From Liolophura sinensis (lineage: Eukaryota > Mollusca > Polyplacophora > Chitonida > Chitonidae), in assembly GCF_032854445.1 (NCBI RefSeq), contig NC_088302.1, positions 18,039,338-18,103,337 of the forward strand: 64,000 bases of DNA, written 5' to 3'. The notes beneath the pieces are model-generated. The model ran no database searches and was not told the origin of the DNA. It saw only the letters and a program-made list of their open reading frames with translations. Shown here one piece after another: positions 43,859 to 55,531 of the stretch (positions within the stretch are counted from its first letter, which is position 1; every line of letters starts with the position of its first letter). The position numbers were made by a program, and so were the translations under genes.

Positions 43859-44208
43859 GACATAAAAAGTTTAAGAATACGCTATATTTTCTTTCGTCTC
43901 TTTGGACATGCAGATAATTTCACCAAACATAGACCGTTTTTTTCTAGGGTTTCTTCCGAAACTCCTGAAGTTTATACATCTGTTTGGAGATCAAGAATTT
44001 GTGATTTTTCTGTTCTTATTAAATATAATTACGAAACGATGCCTCTTTTGACTTAAGTGAGCTGATGCGGATAATTGCATCGATTTAACTCAGGATGAGA
44101 TTTGCATTTAGGCTATATATCAGTTAGACAGGCGAAAACGTTAATAAAACTATCATAACCTATACATGGGTGTGTGTGAAGGATATGACTTCAGATTTCA
44201 AATCAAAT

Positions 44209-44263
44209 GGGGCCGCCGTGGCTCAGTTGGTTAGCGGGCTAGCGCAGCGTGATGACCCAGCAG
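44209..44263 (+). repeat. SINE family B head-only fragment
   Basis: GGGGCCGCCGTGGCTCAGTT, GGTTAGCGGGCTAGCGCAGC, GTGATGACCCAG, then unrelated DNA. Not a tRNA gene: no closing acceptor stem. Confidence 0.8.
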
Positions 44264-45340
44264 TACGCTCCTACCTGGAACGCGGCAAAACGGGATTGGC
44301 TGTCGTAGGCTAGTCAATGTACCGTTACTGTGTTGGGCATCACGTCTTAAGTTGCGTTCGCCATGTCAGTGCAGTGACTCTTAAGTGTGGCGACATTGAG
44401 ACTGAATTCTTTACTAAGAGTTAATGTGTGGTGTCATGTGATATATAATAATCGGAAAATATAGAAGATTCCATGTCTAAAATAACATTCACAAGTCACA
44501 CCTAGCACTAATTTTGTTTGCCAATGAACTATTTAATTAATTGACCGATAATGTGTACTATATTTTATAGCTTACCCTCTGAAATGAAGTATATATTAAA
44601 TGAAACTTACTGAATATTTTACGTCAATGTAAATTCAACGAGTGAAAAAGTCGCACCTTCATGGAACTACGTGGAACAGAATCAGACGGAAAAGGCAACG
44701 TTAAAAAACAACGGGGAACGCTGGACCGTCTGTTGGTAGGTTGATAGTTACCATGCGGTGACATCTGTCTGCCCAATAAATTAGACCTCAACCCTCGATG
44801 GAAGTTTGGCCTAAAAGCTGCCGGTCACGCTATAGAGCTCTCCCATGTGGGACTAAAGAATCTTCTTGACTAAAACTTAATTTTGTCCACGATTGGTTCA
44901 TTGTGAAATCAAAGACATCGTGCTTGACTGTATAGACTTTGCTCATGTTGAGGAAAGGTGGGCCTACTACTGAAAATGAAATGTTACACATAGCTTTAAT
45001 AATGTTAAAACCTGCAGTGGTGGATGGAAGGCATTTATTGTGTTATGTTGAATGTGTTAAAATTTTAACACTTTAAAAAATGCATAAAAAATGCTGTTAC
45101 TTAATGTATCGTATGTCAAAATACAACACACTTAGGTTATATGTTAGGCGTTATTTATAATATGTTAATCTAACAATGTGTTACAAGTTGCAAACAGTTA
45201 TCACGCACCGTATTACATTTTAAAATATTACCACTGACATTTGACAGTAAATTAGCACATTGTATCATTTGAACACTAAAAATATGGCCTCAATTTAACA
45301 TTTGCATTTAAACAGTTGACCCTGCATATTACAATTCCCG
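44264..45340. other. Intergenic, AT-rich with a perfect 18-bp palindrome
   Basis: GTGTTAAAATTTTAACAC at 45054-45071 is an exact palindrome. Around it, 44990-45300 is rich in TGTTA/TAACA words, which may be an old inverted-repeat element. No gene was seen. Confidence 0.55.
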
Positions 45341-45404
45341 CCGTCGTATAAGTAAAGTATTCTTGAACACGGCCTTAAACACCAAACAAATAAATAAATA
45401 AATA
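45341..45404 (+). repeat. SINE family B 3' fragment
   Basis: CGCCGTCGTATAAGTAAAGT, ATTCTTGAACACGGCCTTAA, ACACCAAACAAATAAATAAA. Confidence 0.85.
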
Positions 45405-45414
45405 TAATTCATTT

Positions 45415-45600
45415 ATTTGACAGCGTCGCTGATAGCACTAACGCCTCCCTGCTGGGGCACATAAATGCACCTAAAACAAAGGAATAGCGCAGACTGGATT
45501 CGAACACGCGACCTCCTTCGCCAGTGGCTAGTGGCCCGCCATGCAGTGTAACTGCGACTGAGATCGACCAGCGAGAGCAATTTGCTTACTTCGAATGCGT
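45415..45600 (-). repeat. tRNA-like SINE, third type
   Basis: On the minus strand a tRNA-like head has GGTCGATCTCAGTCGCAG and an intact box B, GTCGCGTGTTCGAATCC. A pol-III-like body continues beyond it. It directly abuts the SINE-B tail fragment at 45404. Confidence 0.5.
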
Positions 45601-46738
45601 GCTTTAACAGATGGACCATAACATGTGCACTTTGAAGCATATAGATCATATCCTGTTCTTTTGAATCCTCAGCGTGGTTCAAAGGCTTAACATTTGTTGT
45701 GTCGCAGATAAAATCTCCCAACCGGCAGATTAGTATCCATTGTAACTCGAGAGTTGTATGAGTAAGGCTTTTAATCGTAATTGCAGCTGTCAACTAGTGT
45801 ACGCATTTTTAGTCTTCTTTTCTGGACTGTTTAGGTTTGAGTTAGTAATTATTGTTTCTATTGAGTGTTGGGTTAATTCTGTTTCAGGCCGACGAGTTCA
45901 TTTGGCTTCGAATAACACCACCAGAAATTTTGATGGTATTTTAAGGGTTCGCTGAATCCGCTTTCGTGCATCCTTATAATTTCCAGCTTTATTGTGAGCA
46001 GAAATTGGAAAACGTCGCAGGACTTATTCCAACCAGGCGATCTGCATATTGATTAAAGAGAGCAAGACACGATAAGCCCCCCTGCTCAACGCAACCTTGC
46101 AGTTGAAATTAAACAAGTAAAAAAAAAAAGAAAAAAGAAAAAAAAATGACTGCTGTTTGCTTGGGAAAAATTAGCGGATATTACATTTACTAATTATGGT
46201 CCGTTTATTAGTTTCGCAGACTCATTTCTCCATGCTGCAGTTAGTCATTCCTAGGAGCGAAGGCTGAAGAAACTCGTATCGTCGAGTGGAGACTTGCGCC
46301 ATTCAAGACGGCGCGCAACCGGAAGTCCATTTTGGGGATTCCCGACAACGTGGCGATATGAGAACATTTGTTGTGTCTTGACGAACTGTCACTTTCAGGT
46401 TTCCCGTCGTTTCCTCTTGGTCACGATGGGCTTAAACGAAGGGATTAATTACTAACCGTAGCGAGATGAGAGCAATTTGACCAGTTTCCCCGCGGTGTGC
46501 ACCCAAGTGTCCGGAAGGTTGGTGAGAGACAGCTTTGAAGCGGCTCCCCATTGTAGACTAATTCAAGCTATTCAACGCATCATTAACAATAATGTTTAAT
46601 TGCGAACGGACTCGTTCAGATACTTTAGAGGATGGGGAGGGAGGAGCGTGCCGGGCGGGTGGGGTTTGACAATATGCATCGGAGCTAAGCACTGTATTTC
46701 TGGGCAATTTACACAACATGACTCACTTTGCATCATAT

Positions 46739-46739
<1 letters not shown>
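45601..46739. other. Intergenic with a GC-richer island
   Basis: The segment 46240-46640 is GC-rich and complex. It includes a GACGGCG word and an ETS-type ACCGGAAGT at 46318-46326, both common in TATA-less animal promoters. It is followed by a 38-bp poly-A tract. No exon was assigned. Confidence 0.4.

Positions 46740-46777
<38 letters not shown>
46740..46777 (+). repeat. 38-bp poly-A tract
   Basis: An uninterrupted A-run, the longest homopolymer in the window. It could be the tail of a retroposed RNA ending at 46739 or a simple repeat. Confidence 0.95.
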
Positions 46778-46778
<1 letters not shown>

Positions 46779-48110
46779 GCGGCCTACATCGGAATTTGTT
46801 CCTACGTAAACCAGGAATCTGCTGATGGACGGAGCATATCCAAGGCCTGGTGATGATGTGATTGTATGCTAAATTTGACAACACAGCATTTTGAGTAAAT
46901 TTAGACCACTGACGTGTGATAATTTGCAACTATTATCACTATTATTTGTCATCCAATTCTGTTTATCTTTCATTATACTGGAGTAATTTACCTTCAAGAT
47001 GTACATACTGCCTTGAAACATAGTCTTAGCGTCTTAAAACTGCGCATAATTGAACGAAATCGAAAGATTTGGGTAATCGAACAAATTTGGTTTAAAAATT
47101 CAGACTGAATTGAAGAATCTACCTTCAAAATGAAAGACCGGAATGCATCTGACTCATCAGTTACTTTCACATGAAAACAGAGATTAAAAGTTCAAGGCGG
47201 TTATCTTAATTAAAAACATGTTTCTTGTTCACTTTAATTAATACAGGACATTTTATGCCGAAATTGATCTTTTTGACGTTGCATTCTGTTGTAACTTAGG
47301 CTGCCTATCTTAACTGAAACATTTCTGCATTTTAAGTTTCTTCCAAAAAAAAAAAAGGTGTTCGAGCAAAGTCGGCTTTTATAAAATAAGGTATCAAGAG
47401 GTGTGAAGTCCAAACCATTAAAGTCTGGCGGTTTTTGTTGTAACTTTGGTTTCTTTACGCGTAAGAATTTCATCAGGAGAGTAGCTGTTGTAATATGCCA
47501 AGTCATAAAACATGCATGAGGCTTGTAGGAATGGCGAGCGACACTTGTTAGTCAGGTTAGAGGAAAACAGATCAATCAGGTGTTTTCTCCTAAATCTGAA
47601 CACCGTCCAGGTGTTAATAATTCAAGTGCAGCATTTCGATAAAACCCTTGATTATCTTATGAATCATCCATTTAATTAAGCCATAATGTAGCGGAGTAAC
47701 CCGTCTTTATATAACGCCAATGACCATGGACGGCCTTGAGGAAACATTTCGGTACAATACCAGTGAGTCATACTTATGCACCATAAATTTCAGCTGTCGC
47801 ATTGGAACTTTGTTCATTCCGCAAAAATGAAACAGACAGATTGTTCACAACATGCATGGTCGTTCATGCATGATTTGTGGTGCACGCAGGGCAACGCGAG
47901 ATGTATTAGTTTGTGGTATTGTAACCAACAAGACCGAAACCCAAAATGGGTACCATTTATACCCATTCAAATCGTTTCTATATATTGACGTATACTATAG
48001 CCCTAAATCTCAGAACGTTTGCGGATGGAATGTCGAAGTATTCACGACAACACCTATATCCTTATGTCTATCCATAAAACGACATCATGCTTTTGTTGTT
48101 GATTTCGACA
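46778..48110. other. Intergenic, nothing recognised
   Basis: A 12-bp A-run at 47345-47356 and ordinary sequence. Open frames here do not resemble known proteins. Confidence 0.6.
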
Positions 48111-48369
48111 TTTATTTAATTATTTGATTGGTGTTTACGCCGTACTCTAGAATATTTCACTTATACGGCCAGCAGTATGGTGGGAGGGAATCGCGTAGAT
48201 CCCTGGGGAAACCCACGACCATCCGCAGGTTACTGGCAGACTTTCCCACGTACGGCTGGAGGGAAGCCAGCACGAGCTGGACTTAAATTCACAGCGACCG
48301 CATTGGTGAGAGGCTTCTGGCTCATTACGCTGTTCTTGCACGTTAACCAACTGAGCCACGGAGGACCCT
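48111..48369 (-). repeat. Full-length SINE family B
   Basis: TTTATTTAATTATTTGATTG tail, GTACTCTAGAATATTTCACT, GCACGAGCTGGACTTAAATT and the head end AACCAACTGAGCCACGGAGG. Confidence 0.9.
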
Positions 48370-49044
48370 TTGAGTTCGATAAAAAAAAAACCTGTCCATT
48401 GAATCAAAAGTAGTCCATCAGCCCCTCTATTCATTCACCATCCAATCCACTTTTGCTTTGAAATCAGACAGAACATTAAGCCAATGGGACAATCAGTTGT
48501 TTCGGCATGTCGACCCGGATGGCAGAAAACACCAGTGCATGTTTCGCGCCAAATTGAACTCCTTTGACGCTAAATTCGAGTGTTTCCATATCCTATATGA
48601 TAGTGTTTTGACATCCAACGGTTTTGTTCAACCACAAGATTTTTGGTTAATCTAGAAAATGCTTCTGCTATCGAGTTTCACTTTGGACAAGTCACAGGAT
48701 TTCTTGTCTTGGAGTTATCTCGTAGAACATAGTATCTCTTGTCAAAGACACGCAGCGTTGAATAGCATTATACCCCAGTTTGTGCTCATGAACATTTATA
48801 CTTATACTTTACTGCAACTTTAGGACTGCTTTTAGCTGCCGTGAGCAGCTGCGGCTCACGACTCTGCCTACCATACTGATTTAGTTTATTCCTGCCCAGA
48901 ATACTCCTCACATCTTTCCGTCATCATTGAAAACTGAATATGTTTTACCTGATACACAACACATAAACTTTTAATCGAAAGTGAAGATATACATGGCTGA
49001 ACACTACTACGGAACACGTATCCTAGCATAATAAGACCTACTGG
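48370..49044. other. Intergenic, nothing recognised
   Basis: No repeat or gene assigned. Confidence 0.6.
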
Positions 49045-49056
49045 TAGTTTTGTAAG

Positions 49057-49325
49057 GGGCCTCTGTGGCTCAGTAGGTTAGCGCGCTAGCGCAGCGTAAT
49101 GACCCAGGAGCCTCTCACCAATGCGGTCGCTCTGAGTTAAAGTCCAGCTCATGCTGGCTTCCTCTCCGGCCGTAAGTGGGAAGGTCTGTCAGCAACCTGC
49201 GGATGGTCGTGGGTTTCCCCCGGGCTCTGCCCGGTTTCCTCCCACCATAATGTTGACCGCCGTCGAATAAGTGAAATATTCTTGAGTACGGCGTAAAACA
49301 CCAATCAAATAAATAAATAAATAAA
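49057..49325 (+). repeat. Full-length, well-preserved SINE family B with target-site duplication
   Basis: The head GGCCTCTGTGGCTCAGTAGG plus the whole body is closest to the apparent family consensus, with an (AATA)n tail. A perfect 12-bp duplication, TAGTTTTGTAAG, lies at 49045-49056 and 49326-49337. It is probably one of the youngest copies here. Confidence 0.95.
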
Positions 49326-49337
49326 TAGTTTTGTAAG

Positions 49338-50544
49338 CATATGTGTAGAGCGTTCATAGATTTCTGGCGTTCTTTGAGGAAGCTCTGTCTTCTTCTGTTT
49401 ATAACCAGGGGCAAGGAGCGACATAAGCACAATATATCTTGTTACAGCAACACTGTGGGATGTCAACGATTGAGATTTTTTATGGAGGTTTCCTTGGTGT
49501 AAACTACAAACTAAGTGTTTCGAATGTGACTCCAATTATTTGCCTAGACCGCCTATTTTCCCATCACTTCTTACATACAGCAGAGGCGATTAAGATAAAT
49601 TACAAATTGCGAGTTTAGAATTTAATTTCAATTATTTGCCTCGACTGTCTATTTTCACATCACTGTATACAAACAGCACAGGTGCTTAAGATCAAAACAG
49701 GGACAACTGTCAGAATTGAGATCAAGGCACAAATAACAGCGACGTATACATCGTTTTTTGGAGTTCCATTACAACTCTTCAGGAAGTCTCTGGCTGGTCT
49801 TGACAGACCTTAAAGTGGTGGCTCGTTTTAGCTCAAGGAGGCCTTTGTCCGGTATTTGGCCAAAGTTATTGAGTGCGACCTTAACCAAAAAAAAAAAAAA
49901 AAGGAGAAATACAGAGTCAGCTTAACTTAAATTCACGAAACATCGCCTTAAAGGAGAAGAAAATTTAAATATCAAACAAATACCATTGAAAAGAGTATGC
50001 ATTTCTTCACATGTGCATGCCATAAAAAATTCTAATATGTACCTCAACTTGATAAATTATAAATAAATTCAGCGCCAAAATCCGCTGTGGGAGTCTACAT
50101 CTTGCCTAGAAACTAGTCGTGAAGTGTTAAGAGGACAATGTCGGAAACCGCTGAAGTGCAGTTCATACAATTCCGGTAGAAAATGTACGTTGCTTCGGTG
50201 ATGTCCGCTTGACGATCGGGAAACCGGAATCTAGGACGTAGGTTCCGAGTTTACACGAAAAAGCCAGCAATTTTAACGACTCTCATTGGCTGAGAGGCAA
50301 CACACTCCCAGCATAAATTACAGGGTGTTAAAGATGGATGACTCGATGGACTCGGCCAGCTTTGCCGTTTTGAGGCCCTATGTACATGGCAAGGAAAAAG
50401 TGCAAAATTATGCAGCAGGCATCACCAATTAGAAAAAATATGTGCTCTTTTCAGCCTATGGTGCCATTTTAAAAATTTTCTTCTTTAAACAACAATCAAA
50501 TAAATAAAGATATTGAACAGAATAAGTAAATGTTAATACGCCAG

Positions 50545-50575
<31 letters not shown>

Positions 50576-51609
50576 GCATATATAGGCTCCTGATTCAACA
50601 GACATTGTCCAAATGTCAAAGATCTATGCATATAGAGTTACATGACCCATACCCAAGGGACAGAAGTTAACAGCGAATTTTTAATTTGACATTTGCAAAA
50701 ATGACAACATTCAAGATGCCACTGATGAAGGCACCTGAAGCGGTTCGCCGAGATAATGGAACCCATCTGTATTCTTTTGAGTCGACTTTGGGGTGTACAC
50801 AACATTTAATCACGAAATGGTCACAACTGACCAGTGCTGACCGGTACTGACCAATACATGCAACTTGAAATTAGTTCGAGATGTATCCTTTGTTTTCTTC
50901 CTGGAGATATATGCATGAACCTGCATTATTTAGGGAAACGTTGAGATGTGTTTGCCGCAGTGCAAAAACTAATTAAATACCCATGCATTTGGAGAGACTG
51001 TAATACTCATAACTGTTCACGGATGAAGGCCTCACGGCCGTTGCGTAGTGCAGTGGGTGTGACAGCGCAAACAACACAACAGATTCGTCACGGAGCCAGC
51101 CTCCTACACCCTCCCGAGTTTCCGGCAGAATGGTTTCCGCTTCGAATCCCGCATTATCGGTTTTGACAGCTAACCCTACGGTTTTCCGACATACCTGGAA
51201 TTTTCATTATGCCACTGTCACTTTTTCGCCAGTTCAGGAAGTGCTGCAACCCCCGATCTTGCGCAGCAACTCTATAATGATGGAGTTTAATAGGCACTTG
51301 CTTTTTCCGGTGCTAGCGCGGCAAGCCACAGTTTTAACCAGAAGGACATTAACCCTATGATTATTTTGGCTCGTAACAGCATACTCATGTATTGGACTTC
51401 CTGACAACAAAAAGCGCCATAAAAATCCCCATTGAGCCTTTGGTTATAGGGTTCTGAGGAATTTGCGCCAAACAAGCTGCACCATGTTAAAACACCAAGA
51501 ATGTCTAGTTGGAAAAATAATCTTGGATTAAAAAACATCAGATCGAAGCGCCTTTAACTATAGAAGACCGCTGATATACATCTGCCAAATTACGATGTTT
51601 AACTATGTA
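49338..51609. other. Intergenic; microsatellite and one tRNA-like stretch
   Basis: Contains (AT)14 at 50545-50572. A stretch near 51030-51160 includes CGTAGTGCAGTGGGTG and GCTTCGAATCCCGC and may be the head of another tRNA-derived element. There is an A-run at 49887-49903. No gene. Confidence 0.55.
50545..50572. repeat. (AT)14 microsatellite
   Basis: Uninterrupted ATAT run. Confidence 0.95.
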
Positions 51610-51689
51610 GGATGGCAACATCGGCTACAATGGAACTCTTCTACTTGATTTGGATAATTGGCAAGGAAGCCATTTCACCTCTCCATGTA

Positions 51690-52190
51690 TACACATGCGT
51701 CAGAAACATTGGTGTTTTTTTTTTACATTTACGACTTTACGGAGACAGAAGTACATTGGTCAAGGAAACCATTTCACCTGGCAGCAGTATATTGGGCAAG
51801 GAAACCATTTCACCTGGCAGCAGTATATTGGGTTAAGGAAACCAGTTCACCTGGCAGCAGTATATTGGGCAAGGAAGCCATGTCATCTCACAATGTATAC
51901 ATGTATGAGAATCATTTGTGTTTTTGTGTTTATTACTTTACAGAGACAACAATATATTGGGCAAGGAAACCATTTTACCTCATTAGGCTCATGCACAAGA
52001 AACATGGGTGGGGTGGGTGGGTGGGGGGTCGGTTTACTACCTTACAGAAATCAGTATGTTGGGCAAGAAATCCATTTCAGCTCGCAAGGTATATGGATGG
52101 AAAATACAGGTGTTTTTGCGTTTATTGCTTTACAGAGACAGTGGTACATGGGCAAGGAAACCATTTCACGTCACCAGATATAAGACACCT
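51690..52190 (+). repeat. Nested tandem repeat: ~38-bp units inside ~120-180-bp units
   Basis: Inner unit GTATATTGGGCAAGGAAACC with ATTTCACCTGGCAGCA recurs at about 51746, 51784, 51823 and 51861. The larger unit, a TTTACAGAGACA-type block followed by GGGCAAGGAAACCATTTCAC, recurs near 51735, 51940, 52035 and 52130. It is open in several frames and gives spurious FHLAAVYW-type proteins. Confidence 0.88.
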
Positions 52191-52968
52191 GAGTGGTTTT
52201 GCACATATTGCTTTTCAGATCATCATTTTGGCCATAACTGTATACAGTTCCATTAACACTAAGTCAAACGTCATTATTGGCCAAAATCATCAATCCAGGA
52301 CGATGTTTTCTCTTATGCATTTTATGTGTTAACTGTATACAACTCTAGCCACGCCTTAAAATCAGCTTAGCTTGTTGTTTATCTGAGTGATGCGAGTGTT
52401 GTGTGATATTGCACACCCTTTTTATTAAGCACGCCCGTTTATCTGAGAGTACAATGAAACAGGGTTAAAGCTAGGCAGAATCTCGCTGTTGTAATTCTGT
52501 GGAAGTTTTCACCTGTATAAAAGATACAGTAATGAGTTACATAAACGGGCAAGGCATCCAGTATAATGCATATACATGTACACGAGCACTGGTTGCCAAC
52601 AATCCAATATAAAGCTATACAGATGCTCTGTCCCTATAGCAAGCGGGTGTTGCCTTTAAGAGAGGCTCTGCGCCGTGGGTGGCCATACTACAGGATGCCG
52701 GTATTCATAATGAATTAATGTTGGTAAGTAGCAATCATATAATTCACTAGGTACCTGAAAAAAAGCGTAAGCATGTTTGAAGTGGTAAACGTATAAGGCC
52801 GTAGAGTGTCCGAACATGCACACGTGATGTTGAACATGATTACTATGGGGAGAGAACTCTCTTACTGGTCGTCGCTCATCAGGCTGAACCAGTCAATTAC
52901 GGCGGCATTGACTTACGGAGTTTTATCATTGAAATATATAAGAAATTCATTTATTCATTTTTGTTCAT
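52191..52968. other. Intergenic, nothing recognised
   Basis: No repeat or gene assigned. Confidence 0.6.
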
Positions 52969-53103
52969 TTATTTATTTCATTTGTTGTTTAACATCATTT
53001 TTAAGAATTTACCTCTTACATGATGCATGTTTATGGGTGGAGAAAACCAGTTAGAGCCCGGGGGAGAGGGAGGGGAAAGAGAGGGAGGGGAAAGAGAGGG
53101 TGA
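52969..53103 (-). repeat. Diverged SINE fragment and purine-rich tandem
   Basis: TTTATTTCATTTGTTGTTTA resembles the tail end, and GGAGAAAACCAGTTAGAGCC the body of the SINE. It is followed by GGGAGGGGAAAGAGAGGGAG repeated (53063-53103). Confidence 0.6.
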
Positions 53104-53451
53104 GGGGTTAGAAACACCGTGCTGGCCTCGTAACCATGTACCTGGCTAGTATGAAAGATAGGCAAGACCAGGCTATGCTTTGTCTAAGCTGAATTTTAAG
53201 TATGGTACATTTATTTAAGCGTGACCAAAGCAGGAAAATGTAACACAGGAAACCCTATCTTTCACTGTCAGCCAATCATCGTCAATTCTGTATCCCTTTA
53301 AAGTTGCAAACCAATCATTAAAACCTGCCCTCCCGTTGGCCAAAAGCACTGAAAGAACTTCCGGCGAAACTTATTAGAACTCTCTGCAAGTGAGGGGCTT
53401 TCAATCAGCATCGACTTCCCTGATACCACTGAGATTTATGTACCATAAATG

Positions 53452-53452
<1 letters not shown>
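53104..53452. other. Intergenic, nothing recognised
   Basis: No feature assigned. Confidence 0.5.

Positions 53453-53527
<75 letters not shown>
53453..53527. repeat. Long (TA)n microsatellite
   Basis: About 75 bp of nearly pure TA, likely to be unstable and length-polymorphic. Confidence 0.95.
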
Positions 53528-53535
<8 letters not shown>

Positions 53536-53569
53536 TATACACACATGTAGGCATAGCCTACCAACGCAA

Positions 53570-53642
53570 GCGAAAAATTCTTGAATTCGGCTTTAAATAA
53601 ACAATCAGATAATTAAAAAATTAAAAAAATAAATAAACTACC
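53570..53642 (+). repeat. SINE 3'-end fragment
   Basis: AAAATTCTTGAATTCGGCTT, then AAATAAACAATCAGATAATT and AAATAAATAAA. Confidence 0.65.
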
Positions 53643-53689
53643 AATGAAATAAATAAATAGCATCAAATCCACGCTTCCATTCGAGAGTG

Positions 53690-54330
53690 TTTGGAGTGTT
53701 TGGAATTCCTGCTGAATTGCTTTACTGTAGCGGCCATGGATGCGTGTCAGTTCTGCGCTGGGCTGACAGGGAAAAATATGGAATGATAACGGGGGTATTA
53801 TTGAGCTGTTGTGTTTGTTGGCGCGTGCCATGGAGAGGTTTCTGAGGGGTTATAGACCACCTCACGTGTGAGTCCGGACACAGAATCATCGATTTGCCCG
53901 CCTCATAGCTTCATATCATCGCCATAAAGCCCAAGCAAGGACCGTTTGGAGCTATGCGGACAATCTGCGGTGCTTTGTTGGTTTATTGGAATTCTGTGAT
54001 GCCGTATTTGATGTGTCAGTTATTCTGTTAAAAAAATAGGAAAAAACGAAGATTTCGTCAGCTGGAGACGTGGTTCCTCGCTGATCGTCAGCTCACCAAA
54101 TAACAACCGCTTTGAAATAGTCACCACGACGCCTTCGACACTTCTCACGACAAGAAAATTGCGTCCATAAATTGCCCTTTTTCATGAAAATTGGACGTAA
54201 TCATTAAGAATCTGTGTTGATAATTGGAAGCGATTTGAGGATATCCGGAGGGAGCATCAGGGTTTTCACAGGAAGATGCTGGACATATATCTCCGCTGCT
54301 GCCATTTTTTGCTAATGGCGTTTGTATAAT
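53690..54330. promoter_or_regulatory. Candidate conserved non-coding island
   Basis: High-complexity, balanced-GC DNA without a long open frame, between SINE debris and AT-rich DNA. Words such as TGATAACGGGGG, ACCTCACGTGTGAG (E-box CACGTG) and GCCATAAAGCCC are present. Functional status is inferred from texture only. Confidence 0.25.
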
Positions 54331-54639
54331 GCCATGTCTTGAAACTTAAAGCATTACTGGTACTTCAACATTTCTCTGAAAATGATTTCATTTGCTCGAG
54401 CATTCGCATACTAATCTTACAAAAAAATAAATAAAAATAATACTTCCAAAAAATAAACATGAAAAAAGAATGTTATTAAGCTATGCTTTTTATATCGAAA
54501 ATGAACAGATCTGATTATACGTCACGAAAACCTCTTGACAAGGTACAGCTGTATAATTGTACTAACAACGCAGTATCGTTTCCCGGCACATTTACGACTC
54601 AGGTCCAAGCTGGACTAGCCCTAGTTGACTGGTAATATC

Positions 54640-55531
54640 AGAATACTATATACGTCACCAAATTTGCTGACAAGTCGTCATCTCAAAGGCAGCAGTGAAC
54701 AACAGGCTACACAGGTTGAACTCAAATTACTTCAGGCGGGAAAGCTTACCCGTTCTTGTAGACGGCCAGGTAAGTTGATAAAATGTTTATAAAAGATCAC
54801 CGTTTCGTGCATATACATGCGCGAATCAATCTGTGATTTGTTTATTTATATTTACATTATTTAGGCAATAAATTGTTTATCGAGCTATTTTAACGGGTCA
54901 CCAATAGACCTCTACCCGATCCATATATTTACATTTTCTTTTAAACCACGTGTGACTTCATCATATCGGGGCGAACTACAAACGCAATGCTGAGGATTAA
55001 GTATTGATCCTCAAAGCGCCTGACTGTAAAAAAGAATTCCAGTTCTGCAATTCACATATAACATCGGTCAATATAGGAATTATCAGTTGGATTTCTCCCA
55101 AAACAAAGCCATAAAATCAACTCATATTGGCACAAGCAGTCTGTGGAAATGTAACAAAAATAATACGACGACAGCGCTAAACATATTTACTGTATAAAAT
55201 AAAAGAATCGAAGAAACGGATGTTTAAAAAATATTGTAATACGATAATGCTGAGCACAGGGAGATTTTTCCTCCGGATTTAGATTTCTTTCTCTAGGAAC
55301 AGACTTAATGATTTGAAAATGCAACTTTGCAGTTTGTATAAAACGAAGACGCATCCTGAGGACAAACCAATCAACAGAGGACGACGGTATATTAAATTAA
55401 ACTCAGTCAATCTTCAGAGATTTCCGTTCACATGGATTGGCAAAACAGATGCACGGATGTCTTCAGGAAGTGAACAGAGGTTTTACACACCACCCGGAAC
55501 AAGGAAAAGTCAACTTAGACGTTGGAAATAA
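54640..55531 (+). other. Candidate two-exon transcript with a 71-codon frame (ATG 55319 to TAA 55531)
   Basis: A strong donor (GACGGCCAG then GTAAGT) at 54769/54770 is followed 527 bp later by a strong acceptor (TTTCTTTCTCTAG, exon from 55297). Exon 2 contains an open frame of 70 residues plus stop that is very basic (MQLCSLYKTKTHPEDKPINR ... TRKSQLRRWK). The 5' end is unknown and the product is not recognised. It could equally be a long non-coding RNA. Confidence 0.3.

Noticed and set aside
45413-45793. 126-residue minus-strand open frame
   Set aside because: Overlaps SINE fragments and includes a tRNA-like head; composition is not coding-like.
49115-49432. 105-residue minus-strand frame ([19 protein letters not shown] type), also at 7241 and 40811
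   Set aside because: This is the translated SINE-B 3' block, present in every copy.
51650-52332. 177- and 224-residue open frames with repeated GNHFTWQQYIG / KPFHLAAVYW
   Set aside because: Overlapping frames of the same nested tandem repeat; both cannot be genes and neither resembles a known repeat protein.
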